Below are positions 7,530-16,162 of a DNA stretch of 64,000 bases, one piece after another. Both the position numbers and the translations under genes were made by a program. Position 1 is the stretch's first letter. Every line of letters starts with the position of its first letter. The notes beneath the pieces were generated by a model. It did not search any database and was not told where the DNA came from. It saw only the letters and a list, made by a program, of their open reading frames with translations. This stretch comes from Streptomyces tuirus (GTDB lineage: Bacteria > Actinomycetota > Actinomycetes > Streptomycetales > Streptomycetaceae), in the NCBI RefSeq assembly GCF_014701095.1, contig NZ_AP023439.1:6622001-6686000 (forward strand), read 5' to 3'.

Positions 7530-8465
7530 TCAGTCGCAGAGCCGCGCCTCGTGCTCCGCGTGCCCGACCGGTTCCAGCTGGAAAGTGCAGTGTTCCACGT
7601 CGAAGTGGTCGCCGAGGCAGCTCTGGAGCTCGTGGAGCATCTTCTCGTGGCCTATCGCGTTCAGGGCCTCCGTGCTGACGACCACGTGCGCCGACAGCAC
7701 GGGCATGCCGGAGGTGATCGTCCAGGCGTGCAGGTCGTGGACGTCCTCCACGCCGTCCGTCGCGAGGATGTGCGACCGCACCTGAGCCATGTCGACGCCC
7801 TTGGGCGCGGCCTCCAGCAGCACCGACAGCGTCTCGCGCAGCAGCTTCCACGTCCGGGGCGCGATCATCAGCGCGATCACCAGCGAGGCGATCGGGTCGG
7901 CGGCCTGCCACCCCGTGAGCATGATCACCACGGACGAGACGATCACCGTGACCGACCCGAGGGCGTCCGCCGCGACCTCCAGGAACGCGCCGCGCACGTT
8001 CAGGCTCTCCTTCTGCCCCCGCATCAGCAGCGACAGCGACACCAGGTTCGCGACCAGGCCGATCACACCGAACAGCAGGGCCAGCCGGCCCTCGGTCCCC
8101 GCGGGTGTGATGAAGCGCTGGACCGCCTCGTAGACGACGTAACCGCCGGCGCCGAGCAGCAGCAGGCAGTTGGCCAGGGCGGCGAGGATCTCGGCCCTGG
8201 CGTAGCCGAAGGTGGCCCGCTCGCTGGGCGGACGGCTCGCGAAGTGGATCGCGAGCAGCGCCATGCCGAGGCCCAGGGCGTCCGTCGCCATGTGCGCCGA
8301 GTCCGCGACGAGCGCGAGCGAGTCGGCGAGGGTGCCGCCGACGATCTGCACGACCACGATGCCGAGCGTGATCGCCAGGGCCGCCCGCAGCCTGCCGCGG
8401 TACGCCGAGGTCGCCGTACCGCCGGCCGCGCCGTGCGCGTGCCCGTGATCGTGCCCAGCCCCCAT
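7530..8465 (-). CDS. CDF family divalent metal (zinc-type) exporter
   Basis: A cation diffusion facilitator of 311 residues that exports divalent metal in exchange for protons. The N-terminus is His-rich (GHDHGHAHG), a cytosolic metal-binding stretch. Six membrane helices follow, with the TM2 site intact (SAHMATD, HxxxD). The TM5 site reads LEVAAD, i.e. Glu in place of the usual His of HxxxD, which may alter metal choice. A C-terminal ferredoxin-like cytoplasmic domain (VHDLHAWTITSG, HCTFQLEP) completes it. The ATG at 8465 has AGGAGG 11 nt upstream. It is followed 292 bp later by idi on the same strand; no operator was recognised in that gap. Confidence 0.9.
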   Translation of the reverse strand: MGAGHDHGHAHGAAGGTATSAYRGRLRAALAITLGIVVVQIVGGTLADSLALVADSAHMATDALGLGMALLAIHFASRPPSERATFGYARAEILAALANCLLLLGAGGYVVYEAVQRFITPAGTEGRLALLFGVIGLVANLVSLSLLMRGQKESLNVRGAFLEVAADALGSVTVIVSSVVIMLTGWQAADPIASLVIALMIAPRTWKLLRETLSVLLEAAPKGVDMAQVRSHILATDGVEDVHDLHAWTITSGMPVLSAHVVVSTEALNAIGHEKMLHELQSCLGDHFDVEHCTFQLEPVGHAEHEARLCD

Positions 8466-8612
8466 GAGAAGTCCCGCCTCCTGTGTCCGCGTGATCGTGC
8501 CCGGGCACCCCAGTGAACTACGGGGAGGGGGTATGTGCAACGCGGCACTGAACACCGTTGTCATGTGCCCTGACCTGCGGAAACGATACGCAGGTCAGGG
8601 CGGTTCGGAGGG

Positions 8613-9584
8613 TCAGGAGCCGTGATGCAGCAGCCAGCCGCGCCAGGCCGACTCGGTCATCTCGCGCACCCCGCGCCGGGCCGTCCAGCCGAGCTCCTCG
8701 GCCGCCCGGGCGGCCGACGCCACCGCCCGCGGGGCGTCGCCGGGGCGGCGCTCCTCGACGAGCGGGGGCCGGCGGTCGCCCGTCACCTCGCCGATGACCG
8801 TGATGAGCTCGCGGACCGAGACGCCCTCGCCGCGGCCGATGTTGACCGTCAGGTCGCCCGTGATGCCGCCGCCGGCCAGTCGCCGGGCCGCCGCCAGATG
8901 CGCCTCGGCCAGGTCGGCGACGTGAATGTAGTCACGGACGCAGGTGCCGTCCGGGGTCGGGTAGTCGTCGCCGAAGATCCGGGGCGCCTCGTCGCGCGTC
9001 AGCCGGTCGAAGACCATCGGGACGATGTTGAAGACACCGGTGTCCGCGAGCTCCGGCGCGGCGGCGCCCGCCACGTTGAAATAGCGCAGACATACGGTGG
9101 AGATCCCGTGCGCCTTGCCCGCCGCCCGCACCAGCCACTCCCCGGCGAGCTTGGTCTCGCCGTAGGGGTTCACCGGGGCGCAGGGCGTGTCCTCCGTGAT
9201 GAGGTCCACACCCGGGTCGCCGTACACGGCCGCCGACGAGGAGAACACGAAGCGCTCGATGCCGGCCTCGGCGACCGCGTTCAGCAGGGTCACCAGACCG
9301 CCGACGTTCTCCCGGTAGTAGCGCGTGGGCTGCGCCACGGACTCGGCGACCTGCTTGCGCGCCGCGAGGTGCACCACACCCGTCACGCCGTGCTCGGCGA
9401 AGACCCGCTTCAGCAGCTCCCCGTCCAGTGAGGAACCCCGCACGAGCGGGACTTCTGCCGGGAGCCGCGCGGGCACCCCGGCCGACAGGTCGTCCAGGGC
9501 GAGGACGCGCTCCCCGGCCTCGGCCATGGCCCTGGCCACATGTGCTCCGATATAGCCGGCACCGCCGGTGATCAGCCACGTCAT
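8613..9584 (-). CDS. galE: UDP-glucose 4-epimerase
   Basis: An extended short-chain dehydrogenase of 323 residues that interconverts UDP-glucose and UDP-galactose or similar sugars. The Rossmann motif GGAGYIGAHV is at the N-terminus; FSSSAAVYGDP supplies the catalytic Ser and PYGETK the Tyr-xxx-Lys pair. NVGG, RYFNVAGA and CVRDYIHVADLAEAH are typical GalE segments. Length is slightly short of classic GalE (about 338). The start ATG at 9584 begins MTWLITGG; the frame stays open far upstream, but that part is antisense to the next operon and was not used. It is divergent from the predicted polymer operon at 9.8-16.9 kb and could supply a nucleotide sugar for its glycosyltransferase. Confidence 0.92.
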   Translation of the reverse strand: MTWLITGGAGYIGAHVARAMAEAGERVLALDDLSAGVPARLPAEVPLVRGSSLDGELLKRVFAEHGVTGVVHLAARKQVAESVAQPTRYYRENVGGLVTLLNAVAEAGIERFVFSSSAAVYGDPGVDLITEDTPCAPVNPYGETKLAGEWLVRAAGKAHGISTVCLRYFNVAGAAAPELADTGVFNIVPMVFDRLTRDEAPRIFGDDYPTPDGTCVRDYIHVADLAEAHLAAARRLAGGGITGDLTVNIGRGEGVSVRELITVIGEVTGDRRPPLVEERRPGDAPRAVASAARAAEELGWTARRGVREMTESAWRGWLLHHGS

Positions 9585-9863
9585 GGTCGCCCACCCTATG
9601 CGGACACGATGACCGCCTGTGCAATGTCCCCGATGTCCGCATAGGAGGGGCGCGGTTTGTGGGGCGGCCCCCGGATCCACGATGATGATCGCGGCAGGGG
9701 CTTGTGCGAACCATGTCGATCCATCCGCCGAACGGGCGGTGAACGTGGCCTTCCCGGCATCCGATAGCCTCTGCCGACATGCCGCCCGGGAGCCACCGGA
9801 GAAGGCGCCCCCACCATGCACATCACCGGCACGGACGCGTCGGTACCCAGGGAGTGAATTCGG

Positions 9864-11693
9864 TTGTCGACCGCCATCCTCACCGGCCAGCCGGTCCCCG
9901 GATCGTCGATCGAGGCCGACCTGCGTTCTCTCGGGTTCGACCTCCGGATCGCGGCCGACGCCGCCGAGGCCGAGACCCTCCTCGCCGAGGTGCCAGGCGA
10001 CGAGCGGGTCGCCCTGGTCGACGCCCGCTTCGTGGGGCACGTGCACGCGCTGCGCCTCGGCCTCACCGACCCCCGCTTCCCGCTCGCCGGGATCCCCGGT
10101 GCCGTCACGGCCCAGTCGGCCGGGCGCCAGGCCCTGACCCGGGCGATGGCCCGGGAGAACTCCGCCGGCGGCGGCACCACCCTGGTCGACAGCCTCGCCG
10201 ACCGCATCCTCACCGCCCTCGACGCCGACGGCACCGGCGTGCACCGCCCCGAGCTGGGCAGCCTGGTCGCCGCCGTCCCCGCCGATCCCCAGGCCCGCAA
10301 CGAGGCACGGCAGGCGGTGGCGGACGTCGACGACGAGGCCGTCCGCCTGAAGTCGGCCGTGAAGGCCCGCGACGGCTTCTTCACCACCTACTGCATCAGC
10401 CCCTACTCCCGCTACATCGCCCGCTGGTGCGCCCGCCGTGGCCTGACCCCCAACCAGGTCACCACGGCCTCCCTGCTCACCGCCCTCATAGCGGCGGCGT
10501 GTGCGGCCACCGGCACCCGCGGCGGCTTCGTCGCGGCCGGGGTCCTGCTGATCGCGTCCTTCGTCCTGGACTGCACCGACGGCCAGCTCGCCCGCTACTC
10601 CCTGCAGTACTCCACGCTCGGCGCCTGGCTGGACGCCACCTTCGACCGGGCCAAGGAGTACGCCTACTACGCAGGGCTCGCCCTCGGAGCCGCCCGGGGT
10701 GGCGACGACGTATGGGCCCTCGCCCTCGGCGCCATGGTCCTGCAGACCTGCCGGCACGTCGTGGACTTCTCCTTCAACGAGGCCAACCACGACGCCACCG
10801 CGCTCGGTAAATTGTCGCTGGCCAGCCCCACCGCCGCCCTCTCGGACAAGCTCGACAGCGTCGGCTGGACGGTGTGGGTACGGCGGATGATCGTCCTGCC
10901 CATCGGCGAGCGCTGGGCGATGATCGCCGTGCTCACGGCGGTCACAACCCCCCGCATCACCTTCTACGCGCTGCTCGGCGGCTGCGCCTTCGCCGCGACG
11001 TACACCACGGCGGGGCGGGTGCTGCGCTCCCTGACGCGGAAGGCCAGGCGGACCGACCGCGCGGCCGGCGCCCTGGCCGACCTCGCCGACAGCGGCCCCC
11101 TCGCCCAGGGCCTCGCGGAGGCGCTCAAGAAGCCCGCCCGCGGGCTGCCGGGCTTCGCCGCCCCCGTCATCGCCCTGCTCGGTGGCCTCGCTGTCGTCCT
11201 CACCGCGGCGCTGACGGACTTCGGCGGCCCCTGGCCGGTCGTCGCGGCTCTCGGCTACGCCGTGACCTCGGGCCTCGCCGTCGCCCGCCCCCTGAAGGGC
11301 GCCCTCGACTGGCTGGTCCCTCCGTTCCTGCGCGCCGCCGAGTACGGCACGGTCCTGGTCCTGGCGGCCAAGGCGGACGTGAACGGAGCCCTTCCCGCGG
11401 CCTTCGGGCTGGTGGCCGCGGTCGCCTACCATCACTACGACACCGTCTACCGCATCCGCGGCGACGCCGGAGCACCCCCGGCCTGGCTGGTGCGCTCCAT
11501 CGGAGGACACGAAGGACGGACGCTGCTCGTCACCGTCCTCGCCGCGCTGCTCACCGCCTCGCAGTTCAAGGTCGCGCTCACGGCACTGGCCGGGGCTGTG
11601 GCCCTCGTGGTGCTCGTCGAGAGCATCCGCTTCTGGGTCGGCGCCCACCAGGGCGGCGCACCCGCCGTACACGATGAAGGAGAAACCGCATGA
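9864..11693 (+). CDS. DUF5941-type protein with CDP-alcohol phosphatidyltransferase domain
   Basis: A 609-residue integral membrane protein. Residues 1-165 are a soluble region without clear motifs. A CDP-alcohol phosphatidyltransferase domain follows, with the complete catalytic motif between Asp236 and Asp261 (DCTDGQLARYSL, then G-x3-D-x3-D), preceded by the amphipathic start SPYSRYIARW. Several further hydrophobic helices lie after about 370; I recall this C-terminal part as DUF5941. The domain order resembles inositol-phosphate transferases that move a CDP-activated alcohol onto a phospho-alcohol or lipid. Translation appears to start at a TTG (GGGAG upstream). A 13-codon mini-ORF ends 6 bp before it. 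First gene of a coupled operon; the next gene overlaps by ATGA. Confidence 0.85.
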   Translation: MSTAILTGQPVPGSSIEADLRSLGFDLRIAADAAEAETLLAEVPGDERVALVDARFVGHVHALRLGLTDPRFPLAGIPGAVTAQSAGRQALTRAMARENSAGGGTTLVDSLADRILTALDADGTGVHRPELGSLVAAVPADPQARNEARQAVADVDDEAVRLKSAVKARDGFFTTYCISPYSRYIARWCARRGLTPNQVTTASLLTALIAAACAATGTRGGFVAAGVLLIASFVLDCTDGQLARYSLQYSTLGAWLDATFDRAKEYAYYAGLALGAARGGDDVWALALGAMVLQTCRHVVDFSFNEANHDATALGKLSLASPTAALSDKLDSVGWTVWVRRMIVLPIGERWAMIAVLTAVTTPRITFYALLGGCAFAATYTTAGRVLRSLTRKARRTDRAAGALADLADSGPLAQGLAEALKKPARGLPGFAAPVIALLGGLAVVLTAALTDFGGPWPVVAALGYAVTSGLAVARPLKGALDWLVPPFLRAAEYGTVLVLAAKADVNGALPAAFGLVAAVAYHHYDTVYRIRGDAGAPPAWLVRSIGGHEGRTLLVTVLAALLTASQFKVALTALAGAVALVVLVESIRFWVGAHQGGAPAVHDEGETA

Positions 11694-12442
11694 TCGGCCT
11701 CGTGCTCGCGGCCGGCGCCGGCCGGCGTCTGCGCCCCTACACCGACACCCTGCCCAAGGCACTGGTGCCGGTGGGCCCCGCGGGCATAGAAGGCGAACCC
11801 ACGGTCCTCGACCTGACCCTCGGCAACTTCGCCGAGATCGGTCTCACCGAGGTCGCGATCATCGTCGGCTACCGCAAGGAGGCCGTGTACGCGCGCAAGG
11901 AGGCCCTGGAGCGGAAGTACGGCCTCAAGCTCACCCTCATCGACAACGACAAGGCCGAGGAGTGGAACAACGCCTACTCCCTGTGGTGCGGGCGTGACGC
12001 CCTCAAGGACGGGGTGATCCTCGCCAACGGCGACACCGTCCACCCGGTCTCCGTCGAGAAGACGCTGCTCGCCGCCCGCGGCGACGGCAAGAAGATCATC
12101 CTCGCCCTCGACACGGTCAAGCAGCTCGCGGACGAGGAGATGAAGGTCGTCGTCGACCCCGAGAAGGGCATGACGAAGATCACCAAGCTGATGGACCCGG
12201 CCGAGGCCACCGGCGAGTACATCGGCGTCACGCTGATCGAGGGCGACGCCGCCCCCGAGCTCGCCGACGCCCTCAAGGCCGTCTGGGAGACCGACCCGCA
12301 GCAGTTCTACGAGCACGGCTACCAGGAACTGGTCAACCGCGGCTTCCGCATCGACGTGGCGCCCATCGGCGACGTCAAGTGGGTGGAGATCGACAACCAC
12401 GACGATCTCGCCCGCGGACGGGAGATCGCGTGCCAGTACTGA
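11690..12442 (+). CDS. LicC/IPCT-like nucleotidyltransferase
   Basis: A 250-residue NTP transferase that activates a phospho-alcohol, probably with CTP. The nucleotide-binding signature is LAAGAGRRLRPYT followed by LPKALVPV; NNAYSLWCGRD is the hallmark of the choline-phosphate, phosphonate and inositol-1-phosphate cytidylyltransferase group, and LANGDT provides the metal-binding Asp. C-terminal D(V)KWVEIDNHDDLARG is also typical. It overlaps the upstream phosphatidyltransferase by 4 bp and the following dehydrogenase by 13 bp, so the three are made together. I infer that it makes the CDP-alcohol used by the flanking transferases; the actual alcohol (sn-glycerol-1-phosphate is the best guess) is not shown by the sequence. 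Confidence 0.85.
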   Translation: MIGLVLAAGAGRRLRPYTDTLPKALVPVGPAGIEGEPTVLDLTLGNFAEIGLTEVAIIVGYRKEAVYARKEALERKYGLKLTLIDNDKAEEWNNAYSLWCGRDALKDGVILANGDTVHPVSVEKTLLAARGDGKKIILALDTVKQLADEEMKVVVDPEKGMTKITKLMDPAEATGEYIGVTLIEGDAAPELADALKAVWETDPQQFYEHGYQELVNRGFRIDVAPIGDVKWVEIDNHDDLARGREIACQY

Positions 12443-13491
12443 CCCGGCTCATCCCCTCGCCGCTCGTCGTCGACATCCGCCCGGGTGCCCTCGACGACCT
12501 GGCCTGTGTCCTCGCCGACGAGCGCATCTCGCACTCCGGCCGTCTCGCCGTCGCCGTCAGCGGCGGCTCGGGCGCCCGGCTGCGCGAGCGCATCTCGCCG
12601 AGCATGCCCGGCGCCACCTGGTACGAGGTCGGCGGCGGCACCCTCGACGACGCGGTCCGGCTGGCCGGCGACATAAAGGCCGGCCACTTCGACGCGGTCG
12701 TCGGCCTCGGCGGCGGCAAGATCATCGACTGCGCCAAGTTCGCCGCGGCACGCGTCGGCCTGCCCCTGGTCGCCGTGCCCACGAACCTCGCGCACGACGG
12801 CCTGTGCTCGCCGGTCGCCACCCTCGACAACGACGCGGGCCGCGGCTCCTACGGCGTGCCGAACCCGATCGCGGTCGTCATCGACCTGGACGTCATCCGC
12901 GAGGCCCCGGTGCGCTTCGTGCGCGCGGGCATCGGTGACGCGATCTCCAACATCAACTCGATCGCCGACTGGGAACTGGCCAACCGCGTCAAGGGCGAGA
13001 AGATCGACGGACTCGCCTCCGCCATGGCCCGCCAGGCGGGCGAGGCGGTGCTCCGGCACCCGGCGGGAGTCGGCGACAACGGCTTCCTCCAGGTGCTCGC
13101 CGAGGCGCTCGTCCTCACCGGCGTCGCGATGTCGATCTCGGGTGACTCGCGGCCGGCCTCGGGGTCGTGCCACGAGATCAACCACGCCTTCGACCTGCTG
13201 TACCCCAAACGCGCCGCTTCCCACGGCGAGCAGTGCGGACTCGGCGCGGCCTTCGCGATGTGGTTGCGCGAGGCGCACGAGGAGTCCGCGTACATGGCCG
13301 AGGTACTGCGCCGGCACGGCCTGCCCGTGCTGCCGGACGAGATCGGCTTCACGACGGACGAGTTCGTCAAAGCCGTCGAGTTCGCCCCGGAGACCCGCCC
13401 CGGCCGCTACACCATCCTCGAACACCTCGACCTGAACACCGAACAGATCAAGGACATCTACGCCGACTATGTCAAGGCCATCGGTAGCTGA
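12430..13491 (+). CDS. sn-Glycerol-1-phosphate-dehydrogenase-like (EgsA/AraM) enzyme
   Basis: A 353-residue iron/zinc-type alcohol dehydrogenase of the EgsA/AraM branch, which reduces dihydroxyacetone phosphate to sn-glycerol-1-phosphate in archaea and some Bacillus. GLGGGKIIDCAK (about 92-103) is the nucleotide-binding loop. PTNLAHDGLCSP (117-128) corresponds to the PT-SHDG-SP motif of that branch. Metal ligands are offered by the Asp in GIGDA, the His in SGSCHEINHAFDL and the His in SHGEQCGLG. The start is a GTG overlapping the upstream gene by 13 bp; the longer open frame is rejected. A phosphonoacetaldehyde-reductase-like role is an alternative, but no phosphonate genes are nearby. Confidence 0.82.
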   Translation: MPVLTRLIPSPLVVDIRPGALDDLACVLADERISHSGRLAVAVSGGSGARLRERISPSMPGATWYEVGGGTLDDAVRLAGDIKAGHFDAVVGLGGGKIIDCAKFAAARVGLPLVAVPTNLAHDGLCSPVATLDNDAGRGSYGVPNPIAVVIDLDVIREAPVRFVRAGIGDAISNINSIADWELANRVKGEKIDGLASAMARQAGEAVLRHPAGVGDNGFLQVLAEALVLTGVAMSISGDSRPASGSCHEINHAFDLLYPKRAASHGEQCGLGAAFAMWLREAHEESAYMAEVLRRHGLPVLPDEIGFTTDEFVKAVEFAPETRPGRYTILEHLDLNTEQIKDIYADYVKAIGS

Positions 13492-14248
13492 ACTCCGCCC
13501 CGTCGTTCACCCCCCGGGGGTGAAGGACCGGCGCAGCGGTGAGCACTGGATGGGACGCCTCTACATGCGTGAGGTGTCCCTGCGGGTCGACCGTTACCTG
13601 GTCAACACCAGGGTCACGCCCAACCAGCTCACGTACCTGATGACCGTCTTCGGTGTGCTCGCGGCCCCGGCACTGCTCGTGCCGGGGATCGCGGGCGCCG
13701 TACTGGGCGTGGTGTGCGTCCAGATGTATCTGCTGCTCGACTGCGTCGACGGCGAGATCGCGCGCTGGAAGAAGCAGTACTCCCTCAACGGCGTCTACCT
13801 CGACCGGGTCGGCGCCTACCTCACCGACGCCGCGGTGCTCACCGGCTTCGGCCTGCGCGCCGCCGACGTGTGGGGCGGCGGGCGCATCGACTGGCTGTGG
13901 GCCTTCCTCGGCACCCTGGCCGCCCTCGGCGCCGTCCTGATCAAGGCGGAGACCGACCTCGTCGGCGTCGCCCGGCACCAGGCCGGCCTGCCCCCCGTCA
14001 AGGAGGCCGCCGCCGAGATGCGCTCCTCCGGCATGGCGCTCGCCCGCAAGGCCGCCGCCGCCCTGAACTTCCACCGCCTCATCCTCGGCATCGAGGCGTC
14101 CCTGCTGATCCTCGCGCTGGCGATCCTCGACCAGATCCGCGGCGACCTGTTCTTCTCCCGGCTCGGCGTCGCCGTGCTCGCCGGCATCGCGCTGGTGCAG
14201 ACCCTGCTGCACCTCGTGTCCATCCTCGCCTCGAGCAGGCTGAAGTGA
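13469..14248 (+). CDS. Second CDP-alcohol phosphatidyltransferase, last motif Asp missing
   Basis: A 259-residue membrane protein of the CDP-alcohol phosphatidyltransferase family. The motif starts normally (DCVDGEIARWKKQYS...GVYLD) but the final aspartate, the presumed catalytic base three residues after the preceding Asp, reads Ala (LDRVGAYLTD). An Asp occurs four residues later and might substitute. The partner enzyme at the start of the operon keeps all four. The protein has about six hydrophobic segments and an N-terminal amphipathic helix (RLYMREVSLRVDRYL, then NTRVTPNQLTYL). The start ATG overlaps the dehydrogenase gene by 23 bp; the next gene begins inside its stop codon. Whether it is a transferase with shifted specificity or a non-catalytic partner is open. 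Confidence 0.82.
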   Translation: MSRPSVAELRPVVHPPGVKDRRSGEHWMGRLYMREVSLRVDRYLVNTRVTPNQLTYLMTVFGVLAAPALLVPGIAGAVLGVVCVQMYLLLDCVDGEIARWKKQYSLNGVYLDRVGAYLTDAAVLTGFGLRAADVWGGGRIDWLWAFLGTLAALGAVLIKAETDLVGVARHQAGLPPVKEAAAEMRSSGMALARKAAAALNFHRLILGIEASLLILALAILDQIRGDLFFSRLGVAVLAGIALVQTLLHLVSILASSRLK

Positions 14249-15126
14249 GCGGCATGAAGGTCGGCGCCGTCATCATCACCATGGGCAACCGGCCCGAGGA
14301 GCTGCGCGCCCTCCTCGACTCCGTCGCCAAGCAGGACGGCGACCGGGTCGAGGTGGTCGTCGTCGGCAACGGCTCGCCCGTCCCGGACGTCCCCGAGGGC
14401 GTGCGCACCATCGAGCTGCCTGAGAACCTCGGCATCCCCGGCGGCCGCAACGTCGGCATCGAGGCCTTCGGCCCCGCGGGCCGGGACGTCGACGTCCTGC
14501 TCTTCCTGGACGACGACGGACTGCTCGCGGGCCACGACACCGCCGAACTGTGCCGCAAGGCGTTCGAGGCCGACCCGAAGCTCGGCATCGTGAGTTTCCG
14601 CATAGCCGACCCGGAGACCGGCGTCACCCAGCGCCGCCACGTCCCCCGGCTGCGCGCCGCCGACCCGATGCGCTCCTCGCGCGTGACGACCTTCCTCGGC
14701 GGCGCCAACGCCGTCCGCACCCGCGTCTTCGCCGACGCCGGCCTCCTCCCGGACGAGTTCTTCTACGCCCACGAGGAGACCGACCTGGCATGGCGGGCCC
14801 TCGACGCGGGCTGGATGATCGACTACCGGTCCGACATGGTGCTCTACCACCCGACGACCGCTCCCTCGCGGCACGCGGTCTACCACCGCATGGTCGCCCG
14901 CAACCGCGTCTGGCTGGCCCGCCGCAACCTCCCCGCGCCGCTCGTCCCCGTCTACCTCGGCGTGTGGCTGCTGCTCACTCTGCTGCGCCGCCCCTCCCGC
15001 AGCGCGCTGCGGGCCTGGTTCGGCGGATTCCGTGAGGGCTGGACCACCTCGTGCGGCCCCCGCCGGCCCATGAAGTGGCGTACGGTGTGGCGGCTGACCC
15101 GGCTGGGCCGGCCCCCCGTCATCTGA
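14245..15126 (+). CDS. GT2 family glycosyltransferase
   Basis: An inverting GT-A glycosyltransferase of about 293 residues, cytoplasmic face of the membrane. Visible elements are the N-terminal strand VGAVIITMGNRPEELRAL, the acceptor loop ENLGIPGGRNVGIE, the metal-binding acidic cluster FLDDDG, and the acceptor-side FFYAHEETDLAWRALDAGW, where ED-like residues lie. A C-terminal hydrophobic helix (YLGVWLLLTLL) precedes a basic tail. Either a GTG at 14245 (overlapping the upstream stop, AGG 6 nt before) or the ATG at 14254 could start it. As the only glycosyltransferase in the operon, it would add one sugar type, possibly made via the divergent GalE, to the exported product. Confidence 0.88.
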   Translation: MSGMKVGAVIITMGNRPEELRALLDSVAKQDGDRVEVVVVGNGSPVPDVPEGVRTIELPENLGIPGGRNVGIEAFGPAGRDVDVLLFLDDDGLLAGHDTAELCRKAFEADPKLGIVSFRIADPETGVTQRRHVPRLRAADPMRSSRVTTFLGGANAVRTRVFADAGLLPDEFFYAHEETDLAWRALDAGWMIDYRSDMVLYHPTTAPSRHAVYHRMVARNRVWLARRNLPAPLVPVYLGVWLLLTLLRRPSRSALRAWFGGFREGWTTSCGPRRPMKWRTVWRLTRLGRPPVI

Positions 15127-15232
15127 CAAGCTCGTATCCGGGAAAACCCGGGAGCCCCCGGGCCGTACCCTGGCCCCGGCTCATGCCGGACCCGGTACAG
15201 GCCGAGCATCTCGAAGACGAAAGTTTCCACTA

Positions 15233-16162
15233 GTGAGTGAGACAACGCACGACGCCACGGTCGCGATGAGCGCGCCCGCGGCGCCCGACGAGGGCCTCAC
15301 GGCGAGGGAACTCGCCGCCAAGCACGGGCTCACCGTGAGCGGCGCCCGGCCGACCCTCATCGAGTACGTCCGTCAGCTCTGGGACCGGCGGCACTTCATC
15401 CTCGCCTTCTCCCGGGCGAAGCTGACCGCCCAGTACAGCCAGGCCAAGCTCGGCCAGCTGTGGCAGGTGGCCACGCCGCTGCTCAACGCGGCCGTGTACT
15501 TCTTCATCTTCGGCCTGCTCCTGGAGGCCGACCGGGGCCTGCCCCGCGAGGTGTACATCCCGTTCCTGGTCACGGGCGTGTTCGTGTTCACCTTCACGCA
15601 GAGCTCGGTGATGGCCGGCGTACGCGCGATCTCCGGCAACCTCGGCCTGGTCCGGGCCCTGCACTTCCCCCGCGCCTCGCTGCCGATCTCCTTCGCGCTG
15701 CAGCAGCTCCAGCAGCTGCTGTTCTCGATGATCGTGCTGTTCGCCGTCGCGGTCGGCTTCGGCCACTACCCGGATCTGTCCTGGCTGCTGATCGTGCCGG
15801 TGCTCGTCCTGCAGTTCTGCTTCAACACCGGCCTCGCGCTGATCATGGCCCGGGCGGGCGCCAAGACCCCCGACCTCGCGCAGCTGATGCCGTTCGTGAT
15901 GCGGACGTGGATGTACGCGTCCGGGGTGATGTTCTCCATCCCGATCTTCCTGGAGGACAAGCCCCAGTGGATCGCGAACGTCCTGCAGTGGAACCCCGCC
16001 GCGATCTACATGGACCTGATGCGCTTCGCCCTCATCGACGAGTACGACTCGAGGTACATGCCCGACCACGTCTGGGCGGCCGCGGGCGGCTGGGCCGTGC
16101 TCTTCGCCATCGGCGGCTTCGTGTACTTCTGGAAGGCGGAGGAGAGGTACGGCCGTGGCTGA
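15233..16162 (+). CDS. ABC-2 type polysaccharide/teichoic-acid exporter, permease (Wzm/TagG-like)
   Basis: A 309-residue membrane protein with about six transmembrane helices after a 60-residue cytosolic N-terminus. The junction RQLWDRRHFILAFSRAKLTAQYSQ followed by KLGQLWQVATPLLNA is characteristic of the TagG/Wzm/RfbA permeases that flip undecaprenyl-linked or lipid-linked polymers out of the cell. Translation begins at a GTG (VSETTHD) 106 bp after the glycosyltransferase, the only real gap in the operon; no terminator is seen there. Its stop overlaps the ATPase start by 8 bp, as expected for a two-gene exporter. Confidence 0.9.
   Translation: MSETTHDATVAMSAPAAPDEGLTARELAAKHGLTVSGARPTLIEYVRQLWDRRHFILAFSRAKLTAQYSQAKLGQLWQVATPLLNAAVYFFIFGLLLEADRGLPREVYIPFLVTGVFVFTFTQSSVMAGVRAISGNLGLVRALHFPRASLPISFALQQLQQLLFSMIVLFAVAVGFGHYPDLSWLLIVPVLVLQFCFNTGLALIMARAGAKTPDLAQLMPFVMRTWMYASGVMFSIPIFLEDKPQWIANVLQWNPAAIYMDLMRFALIDEYDSRYMPDHVWAAAGGWAVLFAIGGFVYFWKAEERYGRG

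Noticed and set aside
7382..7678. A plus-strand 98-codon frame between idi and the CDF gene
   Set aside because: No ribosome site, no recognisable fold, and most of it overlaps the CDF 3' end.
9585..11762. Extension of the galE frame far upstream on the minus strand
   Set aside because: The GalE fold starts at MTWLITGG; the extension is antisense to the DUF5941 gene, which has the full CDP-alcohol transferase motif.
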